Below, piece after piece: positions 15,674 to 24,382 of a stretch of DNA of 64,000 nt. The DNA comes from Hyphomicrobiales bacterium. Its GTDB lineage: Bacteria > Pseudomonadota > Alphaproteobacteria > Rhizobiales > Rhizobiaceae. A model generated the notes under the pieces. It saw only the letters and a list, made by a program, of their open reading frames with translations. It did not search any database and was not told where the DNA came from. How positions within the stretch are numbered: position 1 is the first letter of the stretch; every line of letters starts with the position of its first letter. The stretch lies in NCBI GenBank assembly GCA_900467185.1, contig UBPA01000002.1, positions 62,001 to 126,000 of the forward strand, in the 5' to 3' direction. Both the position numbers and the translations under genes were made by a program.

Positions 15674-16693
15674 ATGTCTGTCGTCGAAACAGGTCGCACC
15701 GGAGAGGCAAGGTCAAGCCTTGCCCTGCGCATCCGTTCGGGCCTCGCCGGCACGAACGGCCGCATCCTCATGGCCTTCCTCATCGCGGGCGTGCTGCATC
15801 TGGTCGGCACGCTCGCCATATCCGGCTATTCCTCACCGTTCGCCATCCGTGCTTTGCTCGTCATCGCCGCGCTCCTCGCCGTCGCCTCCATCGGGCAGAC
15901 GCTCGTGGTCATCCTCGGCGGGATCGATCTGTCCATCCCCTTCATCATCGGCTTTGCCAATGTGGTGGCCGCACAGCTCTATGGCGACAAGTGGAATTTC
16001 GCGCTCGTCTGCCTGTTCGTCATCGTGGTCGCCATGCTGATCGGTGCGCTGAACGGTTACATCTCGCGGCGGCTCGATATTCATCCGCTGATCGTCACTC
16101 TGGGGATCGGCATGATCGTGCAGGGGGCCGTTCTGCTCTGGACGAAGGGGTTCCCGTCCGGGTCCGCGCCACCCTACGTCTCCGCCTTCGTCTCCATCGG
16201 CGGTTCGGCGGGCCCGCTGCCCTTTCCCTGGGTGGTGCCGGCGCTGGCGGTGCTTGCGACGCTCATCGTGCTCGTGCTCGCCCGCACGCCCTACGGGCGG
16301 CGGCTGTACGCGCTCGGCAGCAATCCCGGCGCTGCCACCCTCGCGCTGATCGACCCCGTGCGCATGTGGATGCTGACCTTCTCGCTCAGCGCCATGTTTG
16401 CCGCCGTCACCGGCATCCTGCTCCTCGGCTTCACCGGCTCGGCTTATGGCGATGTCGGTCAGCCCTATCTTTTCCAGACGATTGCCGCGGTCGTGGTCGG
16501 TGGCGCGGCGCTGGTCGGCGGGCGCGGCAGCTATCTCGGCACGATCGCCGGCGTGCTGGTTCTCACCGAGATCAACACCTTGCTGATCGGCCTCGGCTTC
16601 CAGCCCGCAGCCGTGCAGGCGTCGCTCGGCGCCGTCATCATCCTGCTCGTCTCGATCTATGGCCGGGAGCGGCATGTCAGCATGACGATCTAA
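15674..16693 (+). CDS. CUT2 ABC transporter permease (RbsC-like)
   Basis: This 339-residue inner-membrane protein is homologous in layout to the preceding permease, with ILGGIDLSIPFIIGFANV near the middle and GGAALVGGRGSYLGTIAGVL near the C-terminus, the usual conserved loops of this family. A longer polar N-terminus (about 30 residues) precedes the first membrane span. It ends the operon that begins at 9049. The convergent amidohydrolase gene stops only 6 bp beyond, leaving almost no space for a terminator. Confidence 0.88.
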   Translation: MSVVETGRTGEARSSLALRIRSGLAGTNGRILMAFLIAGVLHLVGTLAISGYSSPFAIRALLVIAALLAVASIGQTLVVILGGIDLSIPFIIGFANVVAAQLYGDKWNFALVCLFVIVVAMLIGALNGYISRRLDIHPLIVTLGIGMIVQGAVLLWTKGFPSGSAPPYVSAFVSIGGSAGPLPFPWVVPALAVLATLIVLVLARTPYGRRLYALGSNPGAATLALIDPVRMWMLTFSLSAMFAAVTGILLLGFTGSAYGDVGQPYLFQTIAAVVVGGAALVGGRGSYLGTIAGVLVLTEINTLLIGLGFQPAAVQASLGAVIILLVSIYGRERHVSMTI

Positions 16694-16699
16694 GGCGCG

Positions 16700-17554
16700 T
16701 CAGGCTCCAATCGGAAGATCGAGGCTCCAGAGCTTCAGCGCATTGCCGGCCAGCAGCGCATGGCGCTCGGAATCGCTGCTGCCTGCAAGCAGCGCATGCG
16801 TGGCGGCGACCCAGGTCGAGAGGCTGCCGGCGAGCGTGCAGACGGGCCAGTCGCTGCCCCATACGACCCTATCCCATCCGAATTGCAGGATGGCGGTTTC
16901 GGCATAGGGGCGGATCGTGTCCACGCTCCAGCTGTCGGGATCGGTATAGGCGATGAGCCCGGATATCTTGCAAACCACGTTCGGCCGGCGTGCGACATCC
17001 TTCAGCTCGTCCCGCCAGAGCGAGATATCGCCCGCCTTGATATCGGGAACGCCGCAATGGTCGAGGATGAAGGTCACATCCGGCGCGAGGTCGGCAAGGG
17101 CCGCCGCGTGACCCAGCTGGCGCGGCAGCACGCAGAGATCGAAGGTGAGGCCCGTGCCCGCGAGGCGCTTGATGTTGTCGCGAAACACTGCGCTTTCCGA
17201 CAGGTCGTCCGGCATCACGTGGAGGACGCGGCGAAAACCCTTGACCAGCGGGTTCTCGCGCTGACGCTCGAGCATGGCGGGAAAGCTCTGGTCTTCCGGC
17301 CGGCAGGCGGCGATGGCGCCGACGAGAAGGCTTTCGGGCAGCGCGGCGAGCTGCCCCACATGCAGCGTTTCCGCCTCGATCTCCTCGGCCGCGACATCGA
17401 CTTCCATGTGCAAGCTTGCGGCGATGCCGCAGCGCAGGGCCTCCTGGCGATAGGTCTCGTAGAGGTAATCCCGGTCGAGCGCCGGCACCGTGGAGAGCCA
17501 GGGATAGGTGAGGGCCGTCCTGTCGATCAGGTGAAGATGGGTGTCGATGATCAT
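16700..17554 (-). CDS. Amidohydrolase family protein, probable L-fucono-1,5-lactonase-like
   Basis: This 284-residue TIM-barrel metal hydrolase belongs to Amidohydro_2: an N-terminal H-x-H (DTHLHLID, His6/His8), a barrel His in ILDHCGVPD and a catalytic Asp in VVWGSDWPV. The family includes L-fuconolactonase, L-rhamnono-lactonase and 2-pyrone-4,6-dicarboxylate lactonase. ATG 17554 has GGAGGAG directly upstream, so longer forms are unlikely. It follows the IclR gene on the same strand and lies opposite the fucose/rhamnose-type catabolic operon. The inferred role is opening the sugar lactone made by the first dehydrogenase. Confidence 0.85.
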   Translation of the reverse strand: MIIDTHLHLIDRTALTYPWLSTVPALDRDYLYETYRQEALRCGIAASLHMEVDVAAEEIEAETLHVGQLAALPESLLVGAIAACRPEDQSFPAMLERQRENPLVKGFRRVLHVMPDDLSESAVFRDNIKRLAGTGLTFDLCVLPRQLGHAAALADLAPDVTFILDHCGVPDIKAGDISLWRDELKDVARRPNVVCKISGLIAYTDPDSWSVDTIRPYAETAILQFGWDRVVWGSDWPVCTLAGSLSTWVAATHALLAGSSDSERHALLAGNALKLWSLDLPIGA

Positions 17555-17648
17555 GGCTGCTCCTCCTGCGTCATGCGTCTTTGCCGACACTCTCACAGGG
17601 AAGCAGAGGTTTCAAATAAGAATGTCGCGTCGCATGCTAAGAAAAGCC

Positions 17649-18446
17649 TTACGTTTCCGCCGGCCCGTCGTGCTGGACGTCGGAGCCGGCGAGAAGCGAA
17701 AGCTGCTCGGCGGTCTTCTGCAGCAGCGAGATCGTCGTGGAGATATCGGGCGCCGACGGCGCGTTGACGAGGCTGATATAGGGGACAGTGAGGGCCGCGA
17801 TGCCGCGGCGGTCCGGACCGAGAATGGGGGCCGAGAGGTTGAACACGCCGGCCGTCTGGGCGCTCGCCATCATCTCGTAGCCACGGGCGCGGATCTCGTC
17901 GAGGCGCGCGTAGAACTCCGGCGTCAGCTCAATGTCCTTCCGGCTCTTGACATGCTCGGAAATCATCATCTCCCTCTCCTCGGGCGGGCGAAAGGCGAGG
18001 AGGACATGGCCGGAGCCGGTGTCGAACAGGCTGATATGTGAGCCGACGCGGATGGAAATGCCCCAATAATCCGGCGCTTCCTGCTGCGCGATGACGACGG
18101 CGGAGCCGCGGTCGAACACGGCAAGCTGGTTGGCTTGTCGGGTCCGCTGCGCAAGGTCGCGCATCAGCGGCGTCGCATAGGCCGCCAGACGCCGCGTTGG
18201 GGCATGCAGCTGCGCGAGACCGAAGAGCTTGAGCGTGAGGGAGTAGCGGTCGCCATCGATGCGGGTGATGTAGCCGCGCCGCACGAGGCGGTCGAGCATC
18301 CGGTAGAATTCGTTCGGGCTGCGATTGAGCTTCTTGGAAATCTCCGCCTGCGTCAGCCCGCCATCCACACCAGCCAGAAGCTCCAGAATATCGAGCCCCT
18401 TGTCCAGCGCCGGTGCGCGGTAGCGATCGTCTTCTCCGTCCGACAT
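17649..18446 (-). CDS. IclR family transcriptional regulator
   Basis: This 265-residue regulator has an N-terminal winged helix (about residues 12-70: ALDKGLDILELLAG, LTQAEISKKLNRSPNEFYRMLDRL) and a C-terminal IclR effector domain (ANQLAVFDRGSAVVIAQQ, FNLSAPILGPDRRGIAALTVPY). ATG 18446 has AGGGG 8 nt upstream. It is divergent from the CUT1/fucose operon. A sequence TTCCATATACGAA lies in its own leader, and TTTGTATATGAA overlaps the -10 of the divergent promoter, consistent with control of both. It probably senses a sugar acid or keto-acid intermediate of the pathway. Confidence 0.88.
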   Translation of the reverse strand: MSDGEDDRYRAPALDKGLDILELLAGVDGGLTQAEISKKLNRSPNEFYRMLDRLVRRGYITRIDGDRYSLTLKLFGLAQLHAPTRRLAAYATPLMRDLAQRTRQANQLAVFDRGSAVVIAQQEAPDYWGISIRVGSHISLFDTGSGHVLLAFRPPEEREMMISEHVKSRKDIELTPEFYARLDEIRARGYEMMASAQTAGVFNLSAPILGPDRRGIAALTVPYISLVNAPSAPDISTTISLLQKTAEQLSLLAGSDVQHDGPAET

Positions 18447-18470
18447 GCGGGATCCCCTGTGAATATGCAT

Positions 18471-18483
18471 TTCCATATACGAA
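18471..18483. promoter_or_regulatory. Candidate IclR site in the iclR-type leader (TTCCATATACGAA)
   Basis: The reverse complement TTCGTATATGGAA differs by one inserted base from TTCGTATATGAA at 28990. It lies 25-37 bp upstream of the IclR start codon, as expected for autoregulation. Confidence 0.5.
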
Positions 18484-18514
18484 GAACGATGGACCGACAA
18501 AGCAAAGTTGTCGC

Positions 18515-18543
18515 TTGACGATGTCTGAAAATGTTGTTTGTAT
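18515..18543 (+). promoter_or_regulatory. Probable sigma-70 promoter of the CUT1/fucose operon
   Basis: TTGACG (18515-18520) and TTGTAT (18538-18543) are separated by 17 bp, upstream of the binding-protein gene at 18612. The -10 hexamer is covered by the candidate IclR site. Confidence 0.55.
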
Positions 18544-18548
18544 ATGAA
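18537..18548. promoter_or_regulatory. Candidate IclR operator TTTGTATATGAA over the -10 element
   Basis: This 12-bp sequence overlaps the predicted -10 of the fucose operon and differs at one base from the sequence at 28990-29001 before the TRAP operon. Binding here would block RNA polymerase. Confidence 0.55.
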
Positions 18549-18611
18549 TGAGTTTCTCGCAGATGAGAGACCGTGCTCCCGAGGAGGAGTGCACCCGGAG
18601 GAGGGAATCTG

Positions 18612-19931
18612 ATGAACAAGCTGCTGTGTGGTGCCGCATCCGGCGTCGTGGCATTCGTTCTGGCGCACGGCGCAGCCGGAGCGGCCGAACTGATGGGCAA
18701 ATTCGATGGCGTCACGATCGACGCCAAGCTGATCGGTGGTCAGCAATACGAGCCGCTCTATGCGCGGATCGCGGAATGGGAGAAGGCGACGGGGGCAAAG
18801 GTCAACGTGCTCTCCAAGAAGAACCATTTCGAGCTCGACAAGGAGATCAAGTCCGACATCGCCTCGGGATCGATTTCCTGGTGCGTCGGCTCCAACCATT
18901 CGTCCTTCGCCCCGCAATATCCCGATCTCTATGTCGATCTGAACACGCTGGTGCCGAAGGAGATCGTCGGCGAATATGTCGATACCGTCATCAAGGCGTC
19001 CACTATCGACGACAAGCTCGTGATGCTGCCGCGCGCACAGTTCGACGTGTCGGCACTTTATTACCAGAAGAGCCTCTATACGGATGACGCCAAGAAGGCG
19101 GCATTCAAGGAGAAGTATGGCTACGATCTCGCGCCGCCGGATACGTGGAGCCAAGTATCGGACCAGGCAAAGTTCTTTGCCGCGCCCCCGAATTTCTACG
19201 GCACGCAGTTTGCCGGCAAGGAAGAGGCGATCAACGGCCGTTTCTACGAAATGCTGATCGCCGAAGGCGGCGCTTATCTGGATGAAGAGGGCAAGCCTGC
19301 CTTCAATTCGGAGGCCGGTGTCCGGGCACTCGATTGGTTCGTCGATCTCTACAAGTCGAAGGCCGTTCCCGCTGGCACGACCAACTATCTCTGGGACGAA
19401 CTTGGTGCGGGCTTTGCCTCGGGCACCGTCGCGCTCAACTTGGACTGGCCGGGATGGGCGACCTATTTCAACGACCCGAAGTCGTCCAAAGTCGCCGGCA
19501 ATGTCGGCGTCACCGTGGCCCCCAAGGGTTCCTCCGGCAAGCGAACGGGCTGGTCCGGCCATCACGGCTTCTCCATCACGGAAGCCTGCGCCAGCAAGGA
19601 AGCTGCGGCATCCCTCGTCTGGTTCCTGACCAACGAAGACTCGCAGAAGCTTGAGGCCGCAAACGGCACCCTGCCGACCCGCACCGCCGTCTGGGCCTGG
19701 GATATCGAGCAGGCCGCTTCCGACCCCTACAAGAAAGAGGTGCTGAGCACCTTCCAGGAGACGGCGAAGGGTGCCTTCGCCGTGCCGCAGACGCCGGAAT
19801 GGATCGAGATCTCGAACACGGTCTATCCCGAGCTTCAGGCCGCCATCCTCGGCGACAAGACGTCGAAGGAAGCGCTGGACGCCGCCGCCGAGAAGGCGAC
19901 GACCATCCTCAAGGATGCCGGCGCGCTCTGA
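18612..19931 (+). CDS. CUT1-type sugar ABC transporter substrate-binding protein
   Basis: This 439-residue periplasmic protein has a signal peptide of about 24 residues (cleavage near AGAAEL). It belongs to the SBP_bac_1 (MalE/UgpB-like) group: YEPLYARIAEWEKATGAKVNV, the DIASGSISWCVGSN region and a C-terminal helix-rich half. ATG 18612 has GGAGGAGGGA upstream. It leads an operon with two MalF/MalG-type permeases and a MalK-type ATPase, followed by catabolic enzymes. The ligand is probably L-fucose, L-rhamnose or an oligosaccharide containing one. An 11-bp stem-loop follows the stop. Confidence 0.9.
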   Translation: MNKLLCGAASGVVAFVLAHGAAGAAELMGKFDGVTIDAKLIGGQQYEPLYARIAEWEKATGAKVNVLSKKNHFELDKEIKSDIASGSISWCVGSNHSSFAPQYPDLYVDLNTLVPKEIVGEYVDTVIKASTIDDKLVMLPRAQFDVSALYYQKSLYTDDAKKAAFKEKYGYDLAPPDTWSQVSDQAKFFAAPPNFYGTQFAGKEEAINGRFYEMLIAEGGAYLDEEGKPAFNSEAGVRALDWFVDLYKSKAVPAGTTNYLWDELGAGFASGTVALNLDWPGWATYFNDPKSSKVAGNVGVTVAPKGSSGKRTGWSGHHGFSITEACASKEAAASLVWFLTNEDSQKLEAANGTLPTRTAVWAWDIEQAASDPYKKEVLSTFQETAKGAFAVPQTPEWIEISNTVYPELQAAILGDKTSKEALDAAAEKATTILKDAGAL

Positions 19932-19941
19932 CGCCGCCTCG

Positions 19942-19973
19942 CCTTCGCCCGCAGCAGTGCTTGCGGGCGAAGG
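19942..19973 (+). promoter_or_regulatory. 11-bp stem-loop after the CUT1 binding-protein gene
   Basis: CCTTCGCCCGC (19942-19952) pairs perfectly with GCGGGCGAAGG (19963-19973) across a 10-nt loop, 10 nt after the stop. There is no T-run and the operon continues. It is a likely 3' mRNA stabiliser or partial terminator, setting more binding protein than permease. Confidence 0.65.
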
Positions 19974-20050
19974 ACCCGGTGGCGCATGTCGCCGCGCTCT
20001 CTTCTCGATCGGCCAGGCGCGCGATGTCGCCGGCCGTCAGGTGCCACAGC

Positions 20051-20944
20051 ATGTTTCGAAAAATCTCAACGCCGGTTCTTCTGCTGCTGCCGGCCTTCGT
20101 CGTGCTCGCGGCCGTCGTGCTGCTGCCGCTGCTCCTGTCGCTCTATTCCAGCTTCACGCCGTTCCGACTGACGCGCCCGGCCACCCTCTGGGTCTGGGCC
20201 GGCTTTCGCAATTACGAGCGCATCCTCTCGGACGGCGTGTTCTGGGCGGCGTTCGTGCGCACGATCGTCCTGCTCACCATCGCGCTCAATCTGGAGATGC
20301 TGCTCGGCCTCGGCCTGGCGTTGCTCGTCAACAAGGCGACGCGGGGCAAGCGCGTGCTGCGCACGATCATGATGTTCCCGATGATGTTTTCCCCGGTTCT
20401 CGTCGGCTTCCAGTTCAAGTTCATGTTCAACGACAATGTCGGCCTCGTGAACAATGCGTTGCAGTCGCTCGGTCTGACGGATCAGGCGATCCCGTGGCTG
20501 ATCGACGGCAACCTCGCGCTGTTCGCCATCGTCGTCGCCGAGGTCTGGTCCTCCACCTCCGTCTTCGCCATCCTCATCCTCGCAGGGCTTCTCGCCATGC
20601 CGCAGGAGCCGGTGGAAGCGGCGAAGGTCGATGGCTGCACGGCCTGGCAGACCTTCCGCTATGTCACGCTGCCCTTCGTCATGCCGTTCGCCTACATCGC
20701 CATGACCATCCGATCGCTCGACATCGCCCGCGCCTACGACATCGTGAAGATCATGACGGATGGCGGGCCAGCGCGACGCACGGAATTGATCTGGACGCTC
20801 GTTGGCCGCACCGCCTATTCGGATGCGCAGATGGGCCTTGCCAACGCCATGGCCTACGTCTCGATCCTCCTGTCGATCCTGTTCACCGTCTATTTCTTCC
20901 GGAAGCTTGCTGCCGCCCGGACCCAGATCGGAGCGGAGTGGTAA
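20051..20944 (+). CDS. CUT1 ABC transporter permease (MalF-like)
   Basis: This 297-residue inner-membrane protein has about six membrane spans and the cytoplasmic EAA loop (EPVEAAKVDGCTAWQTFRYVTLP) that contacts the ATPase. ATG 20051 (MFRKIST) places the first membrane span at a normal distance and has a weak CAGGTG site; ATG 20024 would add 9 residues. It is separated from the binding-protein gene by 119 bp containing a strong hairpin and from the second permease by 1 bp. Confidence 0.87.
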   Translation: MFRKISTPVLLLLPAFVVLAAVVLLPLLLSLYSSFTPFRLTRPATLWVWAGFRNYERILSDGVFWAAFVRTIVLLTIALNLEMLLGLGLALLVNKATRGKRVLRTIMMFPMMFSPVLVGFQFKFMFNDNVGLVNNALQSLGLTDQAIPWLIDGNLALFAIVVAEVWSSTSVFAILILAGLLAMPQEPVEAAKVDGCTAWQTFRYVTLPFVMPFAYIAMTIRSLDIARAYDIVKIMTDGGPARRTELIWTLVGRTAYSDAQMGLANAMAYVSILLSILFTVYFFRKLAAARTQIGAEW

Positions 20945-20945
20945 G

Positions 20946-21812
20946 ATGGACCGTAACTCCAAACAGCGCCTCAAGCGTCGCGTTCTCCATGTCGCCTATC
21001 TGATCGGGCTTTTCCTGGCGATGCTCGTCATCTGCCTGCCGGGTCTCTGGATCGTGTTGAGTTCGCTGCGCCCGACGGTCGAGATCATGGCGAAGCCGCC
21101 GGTCTGGATCCCGCAGGAGATCACGCTCGATGCCTACCGCGCCATGTTCGGCGGCGTGGGGCAGGGCGGCATCCCGATCTGGGACTATTTCCGCAACTCG
21201 CTGATCGTGTCGATCACCTCGACCGTCATCGCGCTCGCCATCGGCATGTCCGGCGGTTACGCCTTTGCGCGCTTTCGCTTTCGCGGCAAGTCCGGCACGT
21301 TTCTCGGCCTGATGCTGACGCGCTCGGTGCCCGGCATCGCCCTGTCGCTGCCGCTCTTCATCGTCTATTCCCGCATCGGCATCATCGACACGCATTTCGG
21401 GCTCATCCTTACCTACGTCGCGCTCAACGTGCCGTTCACGATCTGGCTGATCGACGGATTCTTCCGGCAGGTACCGCGCGATCTGGCGGAAGCCGCCCAG
21501 ATCGACGGCTGCACGCGGTGGCAGGCCTTCTGGCAGGTGGAGTTTCCGCTGGCTGGCCCCGGCATTGCCTCCGCCGGCATCTTCTCGTTTCTCACCTGCT
21601 GGAACGAGTATGCGCTCGCCTCGCAGCTGACGCGGTCGGTCAATTCCAAGACGCTTCCCGTCGGATTGCTCGATTACACCTCCGAATTCACCATCGACTG
21701 GCGCGGCATGTGCGCGCTCGCGGTGATCATGATCCTCCCGGCGCTGGCTCTGACCTTCGCCATTCAAAAGCACCTTGTGTCAGGTCTGACATTCGGCGCT
21801 GTCAAAGGCTGA
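20946..21812 (+). CDS. CUT1 ABC transporter permease (MalG-like)
   Basis: This 288-residue inner-membrane protein has an N-terminal amphipathic/basic segment, about six spans and the EAA loop RDLAEAAQIDGCTRWQAFWQVEFP. ATG 20946 follows the upstream stop by 1 bp, with GGAG in the end of the upstream gene. It is the partner of the preceding permease. The ATPase gene begins 4 bp after its stop. Confidence 0.88.
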   Translation: MDRNSKQRLKRRVLHVAYLIGLFLAMLVICLPGLWIVLSSLRPTVEIMAKPPVWIPQEITLDAYRAMFGGVGQGGIPIWDYFRNSLIVSITSTVIALAIGMSGGYAFARFRFRGKSGTFLGLMLTRSVPGIALSLPLFIVYSRIGIIDTHFGLILTYVALNVPFTIWLIDGFFRQVPRDLAEAAQIDGCTRWQAFWQVEFPLAGPGIASAGIFSFLTCWNEYALASQLTRSVNSKTLPVGLLDYTSEFTIDWRGMCALAVIMILPALALTFAIQKHLVSGLTFGAVKG

Positions 21813-21816
21813 TTGC

Positions 21817-22926
21817 ATGGCTCAGGTCTCTCTCAAGAAACTGGTCAAATCCTACGGCGCCCTGCAGGTCGTCCACGGCATCGATCTCGATGTTGCGGAC
21901 GGCGAGTTCGTCGCGCTCGTCGGCCCCTCTGGCTGCGGAAAGTCGACGACGCTGCGCATGATCGCCGGGCTCGAAAGCGTGTCGGGCGGGGCGATCGAGA
22001 TCGGCGGCATCGTCGTCAACGACCTGCCGCCGCGCGACCGCAACATCTCCATGGTGTTCCAGTCCTATGCGCTCTACCCGCACATGACCGTGCGCGAGAA
22101 CATGGGCTTCTCGCTCAAGATCGCCAAGCAGCCGCAGAGCGAGATCGACCGGCAGGTCAACGAGGCCGCCGCGATCCTCGGGCTGGACGCGCTGATGGAA
22201 CGGCGGCCGGCACAGCTCTCCGGTGGCCAGCGTCAGCGCGTCGCCATGGGTCGCGCCATCGTCCGGCATCCCGAAGTCTTCCTGTTCGACGAGCCGCTTT
22301 CCAACCTCGATGCCAAGCTGCGCACGCAGATGCGCACCGAGATAAAGAAGCTGCATGCCAAGGTACAGTCCACCGTTATCTATGTGACGCACGACCAGGT
22401 GGAGGCGATGACGCTGGCCGACCGGATCGTCATCATGCGCGACGGCTACATCGAGCAGGTCGGGACGCCCGACGAAGTGTTCAAGCGACCGGCCAGCCGC
22501 TTCGTCGCCGGTTTCATCGGCTCGCCGCCGATGAACATGGAGGAGGCGCGTGTCGCGTCCGGCCAGCTCGTCTTTGCAAACGGTGATAGCCTTCCGCTTC
22601 CGCGCCAGTTTGCGGACCAGGTGACAGAGGGCGAACAGGTGGTGTTCGGCCTGCGCCCCGACGATATTTTCCCGAGCGGTCATGGCTTGAGTTCGGGAAG
22701 CGACGGCACTGTTCATGAGGTGACGCTGCCGGTTTCGATCACCGAGCCGCTCGGCAACGAAACGTTGGTCTTCGTGGAGTTTGCGGGACGCGAATGGGTG
22801 TCGCGGATGCTCAATCCCCGGACGCTCAAGTCCGGCGAACGGATTGCCATGAGCTTCGATTTCTCGCAGGCGCACCTGTTTTCGGCCGAAACCGGGCGCA
22901 GCCTGGCTGCAGCCCGGGAGATCTGA
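21817..22926 (+). CDS. CUT1 ABC transporter ATP-binding protein (UgpC/MalK-like)
   Basis: This 369-residue protein has Walker A (GPSGCGKST), signature (LSGGQRQR), Walker B (VFLFDEPLSNLD) and switch His (VTHDQVEAM) all intact, followed by a C-terminal TOBE/OB-fold region (about residues 240-369). It is the energising subunit for the importer encoded just upstream. The enolase-superfamily gene starts 1 bp after its stop, linking transport and catabolism in one transcript. Confidence 0.9.
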   Translation: MAQVSLKKLVKSYGALQVVHGIDLDVADGEFVALVGPSGCGKSTTLRMIAGLESVSGGAIEIGGIVVNDLPPRDRNISMVFQSYALYPHMTVRENMGFSLKIAKQPQSEIDRQVNEAAAILGLDALMERRPAQLSGGQRQRVAMGRAIVRHPEVFLFDEPLSNLDAKLRTQMRTEIKKLHAKVQSTVIYVTHDQVEAMTLADRIVIMRDGYIEQVGTPDEVFKRPASRFVAGFIGSPPMNMEEARVASGQLVFANGDSLPLPRQFADQVTEGEQVVFGLRPDDIFPSGHGLSSGSDGTVHEVTLPVSITEPLGNETLVFVEFAGREWVSRMLNPRTLKSGERIAMSFDFSQAHLFSAETGRSLAAAREI

Positions 22927-22927
22927 C

Positions 22928-24043
22928 ATGGCCCGGATCGAGCGGATCGAACTGCGCATGGTGGACCTGAAGCCGAAGGTCAAGCGGACGGATGCCATCC
23001 AGAGCTTCGTCAGCCAGGAAACACCCATCGTCACCATCACCGACAGCGATGGCGCGACCGGCACCGGCTATTCCTACACGATCGGCACCGGCGGCTCTTC
23101 CGTCATGCGGCTGCTGGCCGACCATTTGGCGCCCGTCCTGATCGGCGAGGACGCGGACCGGATCGAGGCGATCTGGCACAAGCTCGAATTCCACACCCAC
23201 GCCACCACCATCGGCGCCATCAGCGCGCTGGCGCTGGCAGCGATCGATACCGCGCTTTGGGATCTGCGCGCCCGCAAGCAGAACCTGCCCCTCTGGAAGC
23301 TTGCCGGCGGCGCACGCGAAAGCTGCCCGCTCTACACCACCGAAGGCGGCTGGCTGCATATCGAGGCTGGCGCGCTGGTGGACGATGCGCTGCAGGCCAA
23401 GGAGAAAGGTTTCGCCGGCTCGAAGGTGAAGATCGGCAAGCCGCATGGTTCCGAGGACGTCGCCCGCCTCTCCGCAATGCGCAAGGCGCTTGGCGATGGC
23501 TTCGAGATCATGACGGACTGCAATCAGGGCTTTACGGTGGACGAAGCCATCCGGCGAGCCGAGCGGCTCAGGGAGCTCGACCTCGCCTGGATCGAGGAGC
23601 CGTTGCCGGCCGACGATCTCGACGGGCACATCCGCCTGACGCACTCCACGGCGACGCCGATTGCCGTCGGCGAATCCATCTACTCCATCCGCCACTTCCG
23701 CGAATATATGCAGAGGGGCGCCTGCTCGATCGTGCAGGTGGATGTGGCCCGCATCGGTGGCATCACGCCGTGGCTGAAGGTCGCGCATGCCGCTGAAGCC
23801 TTCGACATCCCGGTCTGCCCGCACTTCCTGATGGAGCTGCATGTCAGCCTCGTCTGCGCTGTGCCGAATGGGCGCTATGTCGAGTACATCCCGCAGCTCG
23901 ACGACCTGACGACCAAGGGCATGGAGATCCGTGACGGCCGGGCGATGGCGCCAAGCGAGCCGGGCCTCGGCATCGCCTGGGATTGGGAGGCGGTCAAGGC
24001 GCAGAGCGTTCCCGAGTTCACCCGCGATATCACGGCGCAGTAG
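22928..24043 (+). CDS. Mandelate racemase/muconate lactonizing enzyme family dehydratase
   Basis: This 371-residue enolase-superfamily protein is of the mandelate-racemase subgroup. It has Lys166-x-Lys168 (SKVKIGKP), metal ligands Asp197 (MTDCNQGF), Glu223 (WIEEPL) and Glu249 (VGES), and the Asp272 (VQVDVARIGG) / His299 (CPHF) dyad. Such enzymes dehydrate or epimerise sugar acids. The fucose-type pathway here already has a fuconate dehydratase at 27585, so this second enzyme probably acts on a different sugar acid or lactone. The exact substrate cannot be told from sequence. Confidence 0.86.
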   Translation: MARIERIELRMVDLKPKVKRTDAIQSFVSQETPIVTITDSDGATGTGYSYTIGTGGSSVMRLLADHLAPVLIGEDADRIEAIWHKLEFHTHATTIGAISALALAAIDTALWDLRARKQNLPLWKLAGGARESCPLYTTEGGWLHIEAGALVDDALQAKEKGFAGSKVKIGKPHGSEDVARLSAMRKALGDGFEIMTDCNQGFTVDEAIRRAERLRELDLAWIEEPLPADDLDGHIRLTHSTATPIAVGESIYSIRHFREYMQRGACSIVQVDVARIGGITPWLKVAHAAEAFDIPVCPHFLMELHVSLVCAVPNGRYVEYIPQLDDLTTKGMEIRDGRAMAPSEPGLGIAWDWEAVKAQSVPEFTRDITAQ

Positions 24044-24052
24044 GAGGTCGCG

Positions 24053-24382
24053 ATGCAACGGATGGGAATGGTCATCGGGCTGCAGCCGGACAAGATAGCG
24101 GAATACAAGGCGCTACATGCGGCGGTGTGGCCGGAGATCCTGGCGCTCATTTCGGCCTGCAACATCACAGACTATTCGATCTTTCTGAAGGAGCCGGAGA
24201 ACCTGTTGTTCGGCACCTGGACCTATATCGGCACTGATTTCGCGGCGGATATGGCGAAGATGGCGGCCGATCCGCGCAATCAGGACTGGTGGGCCGTGTG
24301 CATGCCCTGCCAGAAGCCGCTCGAGACGCGGAAAGAGGGTGAGTGGTGGGCCATGATGGAGGAGGTCTTCCATCATGACTGA
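24053..24382 (+). CDS. L-rhamnose mutarotase family protein
   Basis: This 109-residue protein matches RhaM (PF05336): Tyr18 and His22 (EYKALHAAVWPE) at the positions used by E. coli RhaM, plus the DYSIFL strand and the C-terminal WWAVCMPCQKPL segment. It interconverts alpha and beta anomers of L-rhamnose; in fucose-type clusters homologues probably do the same for L-fucose. It overlaps the following oxidoreductase by 8 nt. Its presence shows that the imported sugar is handled as a free hexose. Confidence 0.88.
   Translation: MQRMGMVIGLQPDKIAEYKALHAAVWPEILALISACNITDYSIFLKEPENLLFGTWTYIGTDFAADMAKMAADPRNQDWWAVCMPCQKPLETRKEGEWWAMMEEVFHHD

Noticed and set aside
18447-19565. Long N-terminal extension of the IclR gene frame
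   Set aside because: The extension is antisense to the binding-protein gene and crosses the divergent promoter. The IclR start at 18446 has its own ribosome site.
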